From the NCBI GenBank assembly GCA_003550325.1, contig QKWP01001892.1:23907-87906 (forward strand): a DNA stretch of 64,000 nucleotides, read 5' to 3'. Every line of letters starts with the position of its first letter. The first letter of the stretch is position 1. The position numbers were made by a program, and so were the translations under genes. Of this stretch, positions 11,831 to 22,833 are shown in pieces. A model generated the notes under the pieces. That model worked only from the letters and a program-made list of their open reading frames with translations, was not told the DNA's origin and ran no database searches. The DNA comes from Gigaspora rosea. Its lineage: Eukaryota; Glomeromycota; Glomeromycetes; Diversisporales; Gigasporaceae.

Positions 11831-13235
11831 TTTACTACAGTACTATATATGGGGCTATGTCAACTCTTCCTAAATATACATGTTGACTACGAATAGATGA
11901 ATAAAAAGGGTCGATCGGGATAGAATAATAATATAAAAAGAAAATCGGCATGACTTTACACCTTCACAACAGCTAATATAAACTGCATTCACCAAATAAA
12001 ATTCAGGCTGGATTTATATTAGAGTTTGGAATCGGATTTAATTTTTCACATGTTAAAACAGTGTTAAAACTAATTAAAACCGCATGAGTGCAAGAGAAAA
12101 ACTGTAGGCGAAGAATTATAGGTTTTTCCTTTGCCGCATCATATTGTAAAATAAAATCGGTTCCACCTAGTGATGTGCCATTTATATGATGTCTGAATTT
12201 TTTTAGCGTACAGTACGTACAGTACGTACAGTACGTATAGTTGTATAGTGTGTATAGTATGTGAAATACGTATAGTACGAATATGATATATAAACTATCT
12301 ATATACAAAATTTTGCAAGGAATAAATTCGCTTAGAAAAAAAAGGCAGTTTCATAAGGGAAAATTTAAGATATGAATAATTTTATGATTTGTTCTAGAAT
12401 ACTCTAAAAAATTTTTTTACATCACTAGTTCCACCCTTGCTTAGCTAATCGATACATGTAATGCATCGATATCATTTGGAAAGTAAAAAGCTAATTAGAT
12501 TATTTTAATTTTCGCTTTCGAAGTATCAATGGAAACTCATATTACATGTGATGTTACGGGGCAAAATGGACAATATTTTGTTTATAAGATAAGAAGGCAG
12601 TTCGTCAGAGGCGTGACTTGGTGATTTAACCCGATTTAGTATAAAAATAGCTTATGTATTAATATAGTCTGAGTTTATTATTCTTTATTGAATTTAATTA
12701 TAGATAATCTGAAGATTGTCTTTAAAAAGAGCGAAGCTAAAATCATACGTTATTTTACCTCATCCGACATTAACATGCCATATGTATCAGGTGATAAATG
12801 GCATGATATAACTAAATCACCCCCCACATTAAGGCTAAACCTCATACATCGGGATTATGCATGATGGCGTAATATAAATTTATGATCGCATTATTTTTTG
12901 CTCGTGACAGCAACAATGTCATTTTATTTAATGGGTCAATAACGAATTACTAATTCTGTAATTATTTGGTAGGTCAAATAACAGATATACTGATTATTCG
13001 GTAGGTCAAATAACGATGTCCAAATGGGTCAATATCAATGTCTTTGCTGCTAAGCTATCTTGGTTTTTGAATATATCAATTATGGACAGTCAGGGCATAT
13101 TATGTCTAAATCTATTCAAAAGTCTAGACCAAAATAATAACACAATACTGTATAAACAGAAACCAAAAAATATATTTGTATGGCCATTGCGCCAAATTTG
13201 ATAGTTCTGTAGTTATGCAGGAGCTTCTTATGTGC
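11831..13235. other. no gene; repeat fragments
   Basis: 12165-12250 is the inverse of 3767-3845. 12940-13030 has a 'ggtaggtcaaataac' box repeated twice. Otherwise I see nothing nameable. Confidence 0.4.
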
Positions 13236-13264
13236 ACAGATATATATATATATATTGTACACAG

Positions 13265-13295
<31 letters not shown>

Positions 13296-13345
13296 TTTAT
13301 ATAAATATATATATATGTATTGTATATAATATACAATATATTTAT
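13236..13345. repeat. (TA)n microsatellite
   Basis: Two blocks of alternating TA, each preceded by 'acacagata', then more interrupted TA. The Tyr/Ile-rich minus-strand frames over it are artefacts of the repeat. Confidence 0.9.
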
Positions 13346-13610
13346 AAGGTTTGGGACCGGTTTGATTCATATGTTAAACTCGTTTAACACATGAAAAATT
13401 CGAAGCTAAAAAGATGAGTGATAATCCGAGTATAATTTTATCGCTCATTGAGAGATTTGTAGTACATAATGGTTGATTGACAATGATAACTTATTGATAA
13501 CGTACTGATAACGTACTGATAATGTATTGATAATGAAATTGTTAGTAAATAAGAACGTCTATTGAGAAGCATTTTTTATATTTATACCCCATTTTTGTGA
13601 TTAAAAATAA

Positions 13611-14771
13611 GGGGAATTTACACATCGGGACCCAAATTTGAAAATAATTATGAAAGAGTGCCCAACTTAAAAATATTTTATTTATAAAGGCCTAAAAATA
13701 TTACAAATTCGGGCCTTAATGTAATTACGGGAATCACTCGCCTCAAATGAAATTGTGGTTAAAGAAATAATATGGCTATAATTTTTATTCGTAATAAGCA
13801 TTCATATTGTTTATTTAAATTTTTTTTTTTTTAAAAGACATATGTAAAGAGAATAATAATTATGCAAATTCATTTTAAAAAAAAGATCGTTACATTGAAT
13901 TAACGAAACATTTCAATCAATTTTTAATTGTATAGCATAAACGCAGCGTTTATATGAATGCAATTTTCCATTAAGCACATTGAGCATAATAAATTAAACT
14001 TTTTTCTACCTGTATCTTCGATTACAGGTTCATATACTAGGTTAATGCATGGCATTGTTCCCCCATAATCTGTTCCGAAAGCATCCGTTATCTGTTTATT
14101 TCGGGCTGATCCGTGCCTGGCCCCCCAAAATTAAAATCAAAACTCAGCAAGAAAATTATCGAAAAAGTCACATAAATCAAACGGTTAGGAATGAATCAAA
14201 TACTATAAGCAATTTCGTCTAGGTCATCAGCAAATTGGGTAATTAAATTGCGAGAAATTTCCGCCGAATTGGTGTATTTAGCCCGCACAAGTTGTCGCGT
14301 GTTGATTTATTGTTTCTTATTGGGCAATAAATAAATGACGTCACTGGAAATAATAACACAATCCTCCGCTTCACTCCGGACAATTATGCCTTTCCACCAC
14401 ATTTTCCGAAGTATTTTGGTCTTCTGGTGAGGGAGCTCTTTCTATTATTTGTAATCTGTTTGCATAACGATAATATTTACAATCGAAGATGATGACGTTG
14501 TAAGCAAATGATTAAAAAACAAGACGAAAGAAATTTACTAATAGATAAATAGATAAGTTCCTTGTATTTTCTACTCATTGAATATACTGATATATGATTA
14601 TTAATTTACATTTGTTAATATGTGAGATCCTGCTTAAGCACTAATTCATACGACGCAAAATTATTTGGTTCCGTATTTGTAATATTTTCAAAGATTAGTC
14701 CTTTATAAATTTTTAAGTTGAGCCCTCATTCACAATTATTTTCAAATTTGGATCCCGATGTGTAAATTCCC
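13611..14771. mobile_element. foldback/MULE-like element, ~100 bp TIRs, 9 bp TSD
   Basis: The left arm (about 13611-13715) and right arm (about 14665-14771) are inverted copies that begin ggggaatttacacatcggga. The outer flanks are the same 9 bp, taaaaataa (13602-13610 and 14772-14780; the t at 14772 may belong to either side). A 9 bp duplication with long TIRs fits Mutator-like elements. No transposase is present. The GC-richer interior (about 14060-14440) is less like the host and might be captured sequence. The duplicated segment starts inside this element, at 14364. Confidence 0.75.
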
Positions 14772-15340
14772 TAAAAATAAATTACAATATGTTCTACATA
14801 ACGAGTGTCCGAGATATTCTCTTATCACCTAGGGTGCGCTCGAAGAAGGAGAACTCGTACATATTAGTATGTACAATAATATGTTTTTTACCATAATAAA
14901 TAAGGAATTAAAAACAAAATTTATTAGATATTCTGGCTCTATTATGTTTCTTGATCTGTTCTTATATTTTTATTGCGGTTTTCTTTTTATTTTTATTTAT
15001 TTATTTTGAAATTTGATCTCGGCAACCAATGCTTGTCTTAGTATCGATATCATTGTGTGATTATTGTCATTTGTGAAGTTAAAGCGTCATTTAATTTATC
15101 AAGTTTGCGGTGGTTTGCATTTATTTATCAATCACAGAATACTATTTAAATACGTACAGTATCAAATCTATCCCTAAGCCTTACTCAATCACTAAAATAA
15201 AAAGCGAGACAAAAAAAAAAAACACCAAAATTTTATTAAAATAGGTCCAAATTACTTTCATTGTAGTAAATAACGTGAAATTTTGGGTGTATTTTAAACC
15301 GATCGTAAACGATTAAGAACAATATTAGCTTGCATTTGCA

Positions 15341-15444
15341 ATGATTAGTATTCAACAGATAAGATAGTAAAATTAAATGATTAGTATTCAACAGATAAGA
15401 TAGTAAAATTCCAATGATTAGCATTCAACAGATAAGATAGTAAA
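15341..15444. repeat. three ~36 bp direct repeats
   Basis: Three units of 'aatgattagtattcaacaga' plus 'taagatagtaaaatt'. The same array occurs at 49521-49625 in copy 2. The Leu-rich minus-strand frames across it are not genes. Confidence 0.85.
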
Positions 15445-15532
15445 AAATAGACAAGCAAGCGAAATCTACCGGATACATCCTTATCGTTATCAGTTATTGC
15501 AGATAACTTGTTACTGTATTATCGTGCTTAAT

Positions 15533-15534
<2 letters not shown>

Positions 15535-15577
<43 letters not shown>

Positions 15578-15580
15578 NTT
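15535..15580. other. poly-T tract with ambiguous base
   Basis: About 42 T with an n at 15578. In copy 2 the matching place (49713-49785) has a shorter T-run followed by about 50 bp (ending tcagtcaaaaacaatttgcg) that is missing here, so the n probably hides a collapsed or lost stretch. Confidence 0.85.
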
Positions 15581-16169
15581 GCGTTTATCATTAATACGAT
15601 ATTTTTGATTGATAAGAAAATATACGTTATTAAATGTTATGGAGAAATCATGCCACTATTTTCGAAATAAAGTATTGTATTGACACATGCACAAATTTTT
15701 ATCGTTATTATGCATTTAGTAACTAAGCATACACGTATAGTACGTACGTATGGAGCAAGAAATCTAAAAGCCACAATTATATCTTATAAAGTAAATGCGT
15801 ATGTATATAAATGAAGTCGATAATTTAAAAAATATGAACTTTAATGTGTTACTTGGTTATCTGCTTGCAGTATATATCACGTATATTAATTATTAATAAA
15901 CTTAATACTTATTTGAGGTTATCTAAACTTGACATTGGATATAACATATTATTAGTTGTTACAAGTAACATGTTACGATTAAGCATGACATAACTGATAA
16001 GTTTTTATTTCGTGTAACAATTTGTCGGATCTCACTATGTATCGTTTGTTTTGATTAATGATGCCCCAAATAACAAGATTTTCATTTAGGCCGGAGCTTG
16101 AGAAAAAGAATAGATTTCTTTGTTTCATAATTTTCGCGTTTGTTAAAATCCCGTTTTTTATCGTATACA

Positions 16170-16235
16170 CGTACGTACGTGCGTACTATTGCGCATGCAT
16201 AATGTCATATGTTAGGTACGTATGTACGTACGTAC
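16170..16235. repeat. acgt microsatellite
   Basis: Interrupted cgta/acgt runs. The copy at 50331-50406 in the second duplication is longer. Confidence 0.8.
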
Positions 16236-16933
16236 GGTACAGGAAATCTATGTAAAAACCACAATTATATCTTATAAAGGCATTGAAATCCTAATCATCA
16301 ACAACAATAAAATGCGTACGTATGTAAATATTTTTTATTGAAGTCGGTAATTTAAGAAATGCGGGCTTAAATGTGTTACTTGATTATCTGCTTGTCATAA
16401 TCTGTAACCTTTAATCAAAGCTATACATTAAAATTAAATTATCGACTTAATTTCATTGTTGAAATTTTGTATCTATATGGTGCATTTGTGGTTTTTAGAT
16501 TTCTCGCACCGTACATGTAATGTTCAATTACTATAAAAGGTAGATTTAGAAAATAAGATAATACTGCAGTAAATTTATAGGTACTACTGCTATCACCGCT
16601 ACTCCTTGTATCTTACTGTCATATATGATGACTTTTTTTTCTGTCTTAGTAACTTGTTTATACTTTTGAGAATATAACAAAATTTATTTTCGTCACAAAA
16701 ATGTTAATGTATATTACCGCAGCTATACGTAAATAGAACTAAGATCCACGAATAAAAATTAATTTTGTAGTTAGCATTATATATATAAACTTGGTTTGGA
16801 TATATAAATAGATATGTGTGGTATTACTTAATCATATAGACCAAAGAAGGTAATGACTCATTTGTACATGGTATAATCAAAAATAATTACTATATTGGCC
16901 TTTGCAATAGAAAGGCCGATCCTGGTTTATATA

Positions 16934-17303
16934 TGGGCGATGGACTATCTTCGAAGTGGGGTTTCCATTTTGAGAAAATGACGATATTGTTTGTGAAACC
17001 TAAATTTTTGCACCTGAACTTTTTGTTTATTTTTAGATATCAATTACTGAATAAACAACATAAAACATTGATTGACCAATCTAATTTAATTGAGCCGTCA
17101 ATCTTTTGCTGTTGATCTATTTTTAGAACACATACGTTTAAAGAATGGTCTACCTTTAAGTTAAAATATCTCGATAAATTATTATATCATTGTAGGGTGA
17201 AAAGTGAAATACATATAAACAGAAACTGGCACTTTGTTTTGAATCAAAAATCTCGAAATTGATAAAAAAGTGTCGAAGACGGGTTTTCCTAGTCCATCGC
17301 CCA
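16934..17303. mobile_element. MITE, TIR tgggcgatggacta, TA TSD
   Basis: Perfect 14 bp terminal inverted repeat (tgggcgatggacta at 16934; its complement ends at 17303), flanked by TA on both sides. It is absent from copy 2 of the duplication. The superfamily is probably Tc1/mariner, judging by the TA target. Confidence 0.85.
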
Positions 17304-17305
17304 TA

Positions 17306-17647
17306 TGGGGTGTCCCCAATTAAAACAGCCCATATTTACATATATTTTATTTCGAGATAATTGAGTTTAATCACTTGTTTTGATTTTCGGACTGATCCGG
17401 GATTAATCAAATTTCACGATGTTGATTGGTTAAAGATGGCAGGTGACTATCGGATAATCTCGTGACGTATTGGCTCTACGCAGCCTCATGTAATTTTTCT
17501 TTTTATATTATCTTGTTTTTTTATTATGACAATCGACTTTTATTTATAATTAAAAAAAGTCAATCATGTCAAAATTTATATGAATCTAACGAAAACTCAT
17601 TTTTCAAAAAAATGTAAATATGGGCTGTTTTAATTGGGGACACCCCA
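17306..17647. mobile_element. MITE, perfect ~36 bp TIR, TA TSD
   Basis: The terminal repeats begin tggggtgtccccaattaaaa and continue perfectly for about 36 bp; the complement ends at 17647. The TA at 17304-17305 is shared with the neighbouring MITE. The interior box cggactgatccggg also occurs in the host MITE family at 51047-51285, so the families are related. Confidence 0.85.
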
Positions 17648-18162
17648 TATGTGTTTATCAAAAATTCGTAATTTGATTGGTCAGTTATATCGGTAAACAC
17701 CGTGATGTACGGGAATTTTTAAATATCACAATTTCTTATTATGTAAATCAATTTCTATTTATATAATTGAAATTTCTCCGAATATAACAAAAACTCTATT
17801 TTCATTTTTGGGCAGTATCGGCTCTTTCTATTAAATTTATAATTATTAAAGTTTCGAATCTTCTTTCGAATATCAGATTTCTAGATAATTTGATTAATCA
17901 AATATCATGTTTTTTTTCGAATAACTGTACGTTTGAAATTAAGCTAGGGGCTAGGTCTCTGAATGCACCAAGTAAGGAATCTGTGGTCTTAATTTGTAAG
18001 TACGCGCATGCACGTATGCACCCAAGCCGTATACAAAAAGATCCCGATATAAATTAAGCTAGGGCTCGGTATCTGAATGTACCACGTATGGAATCTATTG
18101 GTCTTAATTTGTAAGCACACATGCACACACGCACTCAAGTCCGTACACAAAGAAACCAATAT

Positions 18163-18300
18163 ATTCCTCGTTATAGTAGACTATAATGGAATAATTCTCT
18201 TACATTTTAAAACCATTTTATTATATTATATAATCGTATAGTGGATATTCGTTATAACGGATAGAATTTCCAGCACGATCATTACCTTATAACGAGGGTA
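18163..18300. mobile_element. small MITE, TIR cctcgttata
   Basis: The ends cctcgttata (18166) and tataacgagg (ends about 18298) bracket about 135 bp containing 'gttataacgga'. Copy 2 carries it at 51616-51737. The end sequence is typical of Tc1/mariner-class MITEs. Confidence 0.6.
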
Positions 18301-19620
18301 GAGTGTATACATTTACACGCCCGTTGCACCAAATTTGGTAGCTATGTACGTACGTACAGTACCATTGTGAAATAATGAAAGAGCAAGGAGCGCATATATA
18401 CTATATATAAATAGTAATCATATACTGTATAGGAATTATTGTTAAAAGTTTTACTTGGATCCGTTATTCTCAGAACTGAATTATAGTATAATATGTTAAA
18501 CCCGATTCTAACATATGAAAATAAACTGCATACGTACGTACTCATAATGCATACGTACGCACGTACAGTATTTATATCAAGATCTGATATAATACAAATA
18601 TGGCAAGAAGAGTATGGGTATTACAGAAATATGTTGTATAAATCCATATCTAAGTAATGTACGTATAGATATATGCAAAAAAAAAATTACGAATGATGTA
18701 TGGTTAGCAATACTTATAAAATTTATCTCTTATAAGTAATCCCCTTTTAATAGTTAGGGTTAGGGTGAGCGCTAATATTGTCCTTTTTCATGTTAGGGTT
18801 GGTATAGGTTATAGATAAAATTTTTTAAAGAATTTCTTTTACGAACTATACATACCATCTTAATTTCTACTATAACTACTGTACATACTTTATCAACTAT
18901 ACACTACATATTTGCTATATACTCGACGAGCATCAATAGCCTTTTTTATACTTCGGCCGAATGAATTGTTTATGTACATACGTACGTTTGACAGATTCTT
19001 ATGTACAACATAGAGATTGTTAACAATAGACAAATGGGAAATTTTGACAGCCAGGATTGGAACGTCTATGCTTTGAATATTTATTTATTTGTTCATTTAA
19101 TTAATTATAAGGAAATTTTATAAAGTTGACAGTTGATTACAAGACAAACAAACTGAATTTAAATAAAAATACTTAATATAAACATTTCTTCTATTTTAAG
19201 TCCGGTTTAGACTATTGTACATCTCTTGAACGAAAATTTCCTAGAAAGGATTAAATTTGATTTGCCACAAAAGATTTTACGTTTTCTTCAAATAAATTTC
19301 TACTACCATATGAATTTAGAAAAAAAACAAAGCAACGTTTTTAAATCAATGTATAATCATTTAATGTCTTATTTCTTTAAAGTTCAAACACAAAAATTTT
19401 GCCAAACATATTTGTTTCAGTAATATCATTATGTTCACAGAGAGTTTTATCTACGAAAAAAATCGTACGATTTTTTTTATTTTTTTTTTTTTTTGTGAAA
19501 TCTCATCTTGGATATCATTCAAGCCAAAATACCAAATATCGTATTCTACATTTTGTGTCAATGATATCTTTATATTATTATTATTTGATCTTGAACTCCT
19601 TTGCTCCTCGCTTATTAACT
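18301..19620. other. no gene; upstream region of transaldolase
   Basis: AT-rich, with a copy-1-specific stretch (about 18605-18935) that contains ttagggttaggg. The frames at 19226-19632 are partly broken in copy 2, which argues against coding. Confidence 0.45.
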
Positions 19621-19624
19621 GAAA

Positions 19625-19635
19625 ATATATAAAAG
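19625..19635 (+). promoter_or_regulatory. TATA-like box of transaldolase copy 1
   Basis: atatataaaag lies about 126 bp before the ATG. It is conserved at the same spacing in copy 2 (52778-52788). Confidence 0.5.
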
Positions 19636-19673
19636 AAGGTCATATTGCTGCCAAAATTCAAATTTCAACATCA

Positions 19674-19752
19674 AACAATTCTTTAAAACAATCAATTCTT
19701 TAAAACAACCAATTCTTTAAAACAATCAATTCTTTAAAATAATCAATTCTAT
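19674..19752 (+). repeat. five ~18 bp repeats in the transaldolase 5' leader
   Basis: Repeated caattctttaaaacaatc units end 9 bp before the ATG. Their position between TATA box and start makes them part of the likely 5' UTR. Confidence 0.8.
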
Positions 19753-19760
19753 AAATAATA

Positions 19761-21238
19761 ATGACTTCGGCTCTTGATCAATTAAAACAATGGACCACCA
19801 TCGTTGCTGATACGGGTGACTTTAAGTGTACGATTTATTTTTTGTAATAATATTTTAAATTTAAGTTACAGTATGTGGTAATTTGAAAAATAATGTTAAA
19901 TTTTTTTTAAATAGCCATTGATCAATATGGTCCTCAAGATGCAACAACTAATCCTACATTAATTTTGGACGCGACTAAAAATCCTCGTTATGATTACCTG
20001 ATTGATTCTGCTATAAAATACGCAAAGGGTAAAGTAAGGTAAAAATCATTTAATCTTTTATAATCGTAAAATTAAGCAATTATAATAAAGGAAAACCAAA
20101 TCTTATTAACTTTATTATTAGTTCTAATGAGAAAGCACTCGAACTGGCCGCTGATAAATTGGTAAATATTCTATTTTTAAATTTCTGTATCTTATATACA
20201 TCTTAATAACTTAAATTTAATTAAATTCATATAATTTCACATTTTTTTTAATAGTTGGTGAACTTTGGCTTTGAAATTCTTAAAATCATTCCAGGCAGAA
20301 TATCTGTAGAAGTAGATGCAAAACTTTCTTTCGACACTGAAGGAACGATTATTAAAGCCAGACATCTTATCAATCTCTTTGAAGAGATTGGTGTTGATAA
20401 GTCACGTGTTATGATTAAAATAGCTTCAACTTGGGAAGGTATTCAAGCTGCTAAAATACTTGAAAAAGAAGGGATAAAATGCAATATGACCTTGCTATTC
20501 TCTTTTGTTCAGGTATGCTATTTTTAAATGTAATATACAATAATATTTATATTTCATATACATAACATTTTTCAAATAAAAAATTGTGTAGGCTGTTGCT
20601 TGTGCTGAAGCTGGTGTAACCCTAATCTCTCCATATGCAGGTCGAATTCTTGATTGGCATATAAAAAATGTTAAAAAGACTTACAAGTCTAATGAAGATC
20701 CTGGTGTAATGAGTGTAACTAAAATTTATAATTATTATAAAAAATTTGGTTACAAGACTATTGTGATGGGGGCAAGTTTTCGTAATATTGGACAAATTGA
20801 GGAATTAGCTGGTTGCGATTACTTGACAATCAGTACTAAATTATTGAATCAGTTGCAATGCAGTCATAAAAAGATTGAAAGGAAACTAAGTCCTAATACT
20901 GGTATGTTTGAATATTTTATGATTATTTGAGTTTTGAAAAATATAATGCTTATTTGTCTTTTGAAATAGCACATAATTATTTGGAACAAAAAATTACTTA
21001 TGATGAAAATTCATTTAAGTGGAACCTTAATGAAGATCCAATGGCTACCGAAAAATTAACCGAAGGCATTAGGTCATTCGCTAAAGATGGTAGAACATTG
21101 ATGCTAATGCTAAAGCAACGCCTGAATAAGGAAGATACGATTATTACAGAAAAAATTTCCGAAAATATTGATTTGGGTGATAAAACTAGTAAACCATTCA
21201 AATTGTTTGGACGTCAAACTGAATTTATGGTTGTCTAG
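19761..21238 (+). CDS. TAL1: transaldolase, copy 1 (six exons, 355 aa)
   Basis: Transaldolase moves a dihydroxyacetone unit from sedoheptulose 7-phosphate to glyceraldehyde 3-phosphate in the non-oxidative pentose phosphate pathway, in the cytosol. Exons: 19761-19827, 19915-20038, 20122-20161, 20255-20512, 20592-20901, 20970-21238; together 1068 nt with consistent GT-AG junctions. Key residues fall at the numbers used for E. coli TalB: Asp17 (ADTGDF), Asn35 (ATTNPTLI), Glu96 (VEVDAKLS), the Schiff-base Lys132 ([11 protein letters not shown]), Thr156, Ser176 and Arg181 ([11 protein letters not shown]). The protein is about 35-40 residues longer than TalB at the C-terminus, with a Lys/Glu-rich tail ending FMVV. 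The ATG follows a repeat-rich leader and a TATA-like box. It differs from copy 2 at five residues (4, 14, 70, 88, 117), none catalytic. Nothing suggests inactivation. Confidence 0.97.
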
Positions 21239-21489
21239 CTTGAATTCTTTTTTTTAATATTAATACATTTCTAAATTTAGGGATGCATTTTTCGTTTTAC
21301 AATATTAAAGTTTTCTCATTTTTGGATTTTTTTGGGTCATATTGTTTTATATTGTATTGTATTAAATATCATTCGCATGGTTTTGTATTTTTATATGTAT
21401 AAAAAAAATTTTTTTTAATTAAAGAAACGATTCAGAAACCAATCAGGCTCTTTCAACAATTGATAATACATAATTTTTAAATTAAACCA
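21239..21489. other. 3' flank of transaldolase copy 1
   Basis: AT-rich and reads as identical to 54390-54645. No canonical aataaa close to the stop. It probably includes the 3' UTR and terminator region. Confidence 0.4.
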
Positions 21490-21897
21490 TTTACCGTATA
21501 AGCGCGAAATAACGCTCATGGGCGTTATTTTGAAAATGGAAACCCCTTAAAATAGCATATGCGGCCTCAAATTAACGCCCATGGACGTCCCGAATCAACG
21601 CGCACCTTAATATACTCTTGTATAAAAAATTAATATTTGAAAAATGTGCCGGAATTAGGTTGGATACTAAGTAAACCTATTTTCGAGCTCTAGCAATCGT
21701 CTCAATGTGAAGAACAAGTTTTATCAGAACTTTAAAATAGGTTTACTTAGTACCGAATCTAGTTTCGAAGCATTTTTCAAATATTATTATAATTAAGGGG
21801 TTATAATTTAAAAAATCGACCTTTATTTCGAAAAAACGCACATGCGCGTACTCGAAATAACGCACAGGTGGGCATTATTTCGCGCTTGTACGGTAAA
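21490..21897. mobile_element. MITE, TIR tttaccgtataagcgcgaaa
   Basis: The left end (21490-21530) and right end (21855-21897) are inverted copies rich in gcgcgaaataacgc. The interior repeats the 'aacgcccatg' theme. In copy 2 most of the right end is deleted (54645-54975). A second palindromic element sits inside. Confidence 0.8.
21636..21781. mobile_element. nested palindromic MITE, TA TSD
   Basis: Left arm tttgaaaaatgtgccggaat and right arm gcatttttcaaa pair over about 48 bp (with actaagtaaacctatttt in both arms), flanked by TA at 21634-21635 and 21782-21783. It is inserted in the larger MITE and is also present in copy 2. Confidence 0.75.
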
Positions 21898-22254
21898 GTT
21901 TTTTTAATCATGAGTTTGATAGAATTACTTTATAAACATTCGGATATTGATTATTCTTTGATATTAAATTTTTATTTGTATGCACGCACAAGAAATCCAT
22001 CACCATGTTAGTGTCATTTCAAAAGTATTTGGCCCATTATATATACAAGGTCGAAAAACTTATTATAACTTCATTTTTTGAGCCTTCTAGAGAAAAATTG
22101 TGATAAATCTCAATAAATGAAGCCGGTTTATTCAAAGGTTTGGCAAGTACCCCAGCATCGCATCAAAGTACTAACTACCTCAAGAACATTTTTCAAAACG
22201 TGACCACAAGCCAATCACAGTTGAAGATCAGGTTTAACGTAACACTAACGTAAC

Positions 22255-22502
22255 CAGTGTTTCGGACGAAACCTCCCCAAAGTACGAACTATTTGGCCCT
22301 GTAGTTTCGGTATCGCCCAAAATCCGAAACTTTCGAAATTGCCAAAACTTCTGAAATGGCGGAAATGGGCGAAATCCTACGAAACTGGGCGATCCCGAAA
22401 CTTCCGTAACCTCAAATGGGGCGAAACCTTCCAAAACTGGGCGAAACCCAACCTTCTGAAACTTCCGAAACTGTGTAAACCTTCCGAACTTCCGAAACTT
22501 AG
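22255..22502. repeat. degenerate cttccgaaac array
   Basis: A dense run of gaaactttccgaaa / gggcgaaacc units, about 10-12 bp each. The same array is at 55340-55590. It yields Ser/Phe/Gly or Lys/Leu/Pro-rich frames on both strands, which I do not consider genes. Confidence 0.75.
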
Positions 22503-22833
22503 TAAAAAAAAAAAGAGGCCCATCCCATAAACTTGCACACTTACTTGGATAGAATTAAAAAAAAAATCGCGAATCTTAGTGAATAAAAAATATCCGGAAT
22601 CCAAACTATTAAAAACCCTAAAATGTTCTGACTTTTTGCAATAATAACAAACAGTTGTGGCCTTTGATTGTGGCTGTTATTGCTGTGCCAGATTAATATT
22701 CAACTTAACAATTGTGTCCATAGGTTGAGTCATAAATTGGTTTCAGATGAAGCGTCAAATTTTCCTATTTCCCTATGACTTTGCAGTAGTAATAGCGGCA
22801 TCCAAATCTGTAGGTTCTAAAACTTGAACAGTG

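Larger units (their letters stand above)
16895..17832. mobile_element. TA-flanked MITE with two others inserted in it
   Basis: The left end ttggcctttgcaatagaaag and the right remnant ggctctttctatt match the two ends of the complete element at 51047-51285 (TIR tgggccttt...). Here the body is interrupted by 16934-17303 and 17306-17647, and the last bases of the right end are lost. Confidence 0.7.
14364..22560. repeat. segmental duplication, copy 1
   Basis: Collinear with 48329-55640. Homology starts at ctccgcttcactccggac and ends in the A-run after the 'cttccgaaac' array. It contains one transaldolase gene. Differences from copy 2 are scattered substitutions plus whole insertions: two MITEs at 16934-17647 and about 330 bp at 18605-18935 are present only here, and a 225 bp insertion near 15118 is absent here. 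Because the transposon at the left edge is complete here, this copy is probably the source. Confidence 0.9.

Noticed and set aside
12003..12308. Minus-strand ORF rich in Tyr/Cys/Thr
   Set aside because: Arises from a cgtac microsatellite-like stretch; no domain and no conservation.
20998..21201. Minus-strand ORF within transaldolase exon 6
   Set aside because: Antisense shadow of a conserved coding exon; repeated only because the gene is duplicated.
22234..22604. Overlapping ORFs on both strands
   Set aside because: Produced by the cttccgaaac array, not conserved in frame between the two duplication copies.
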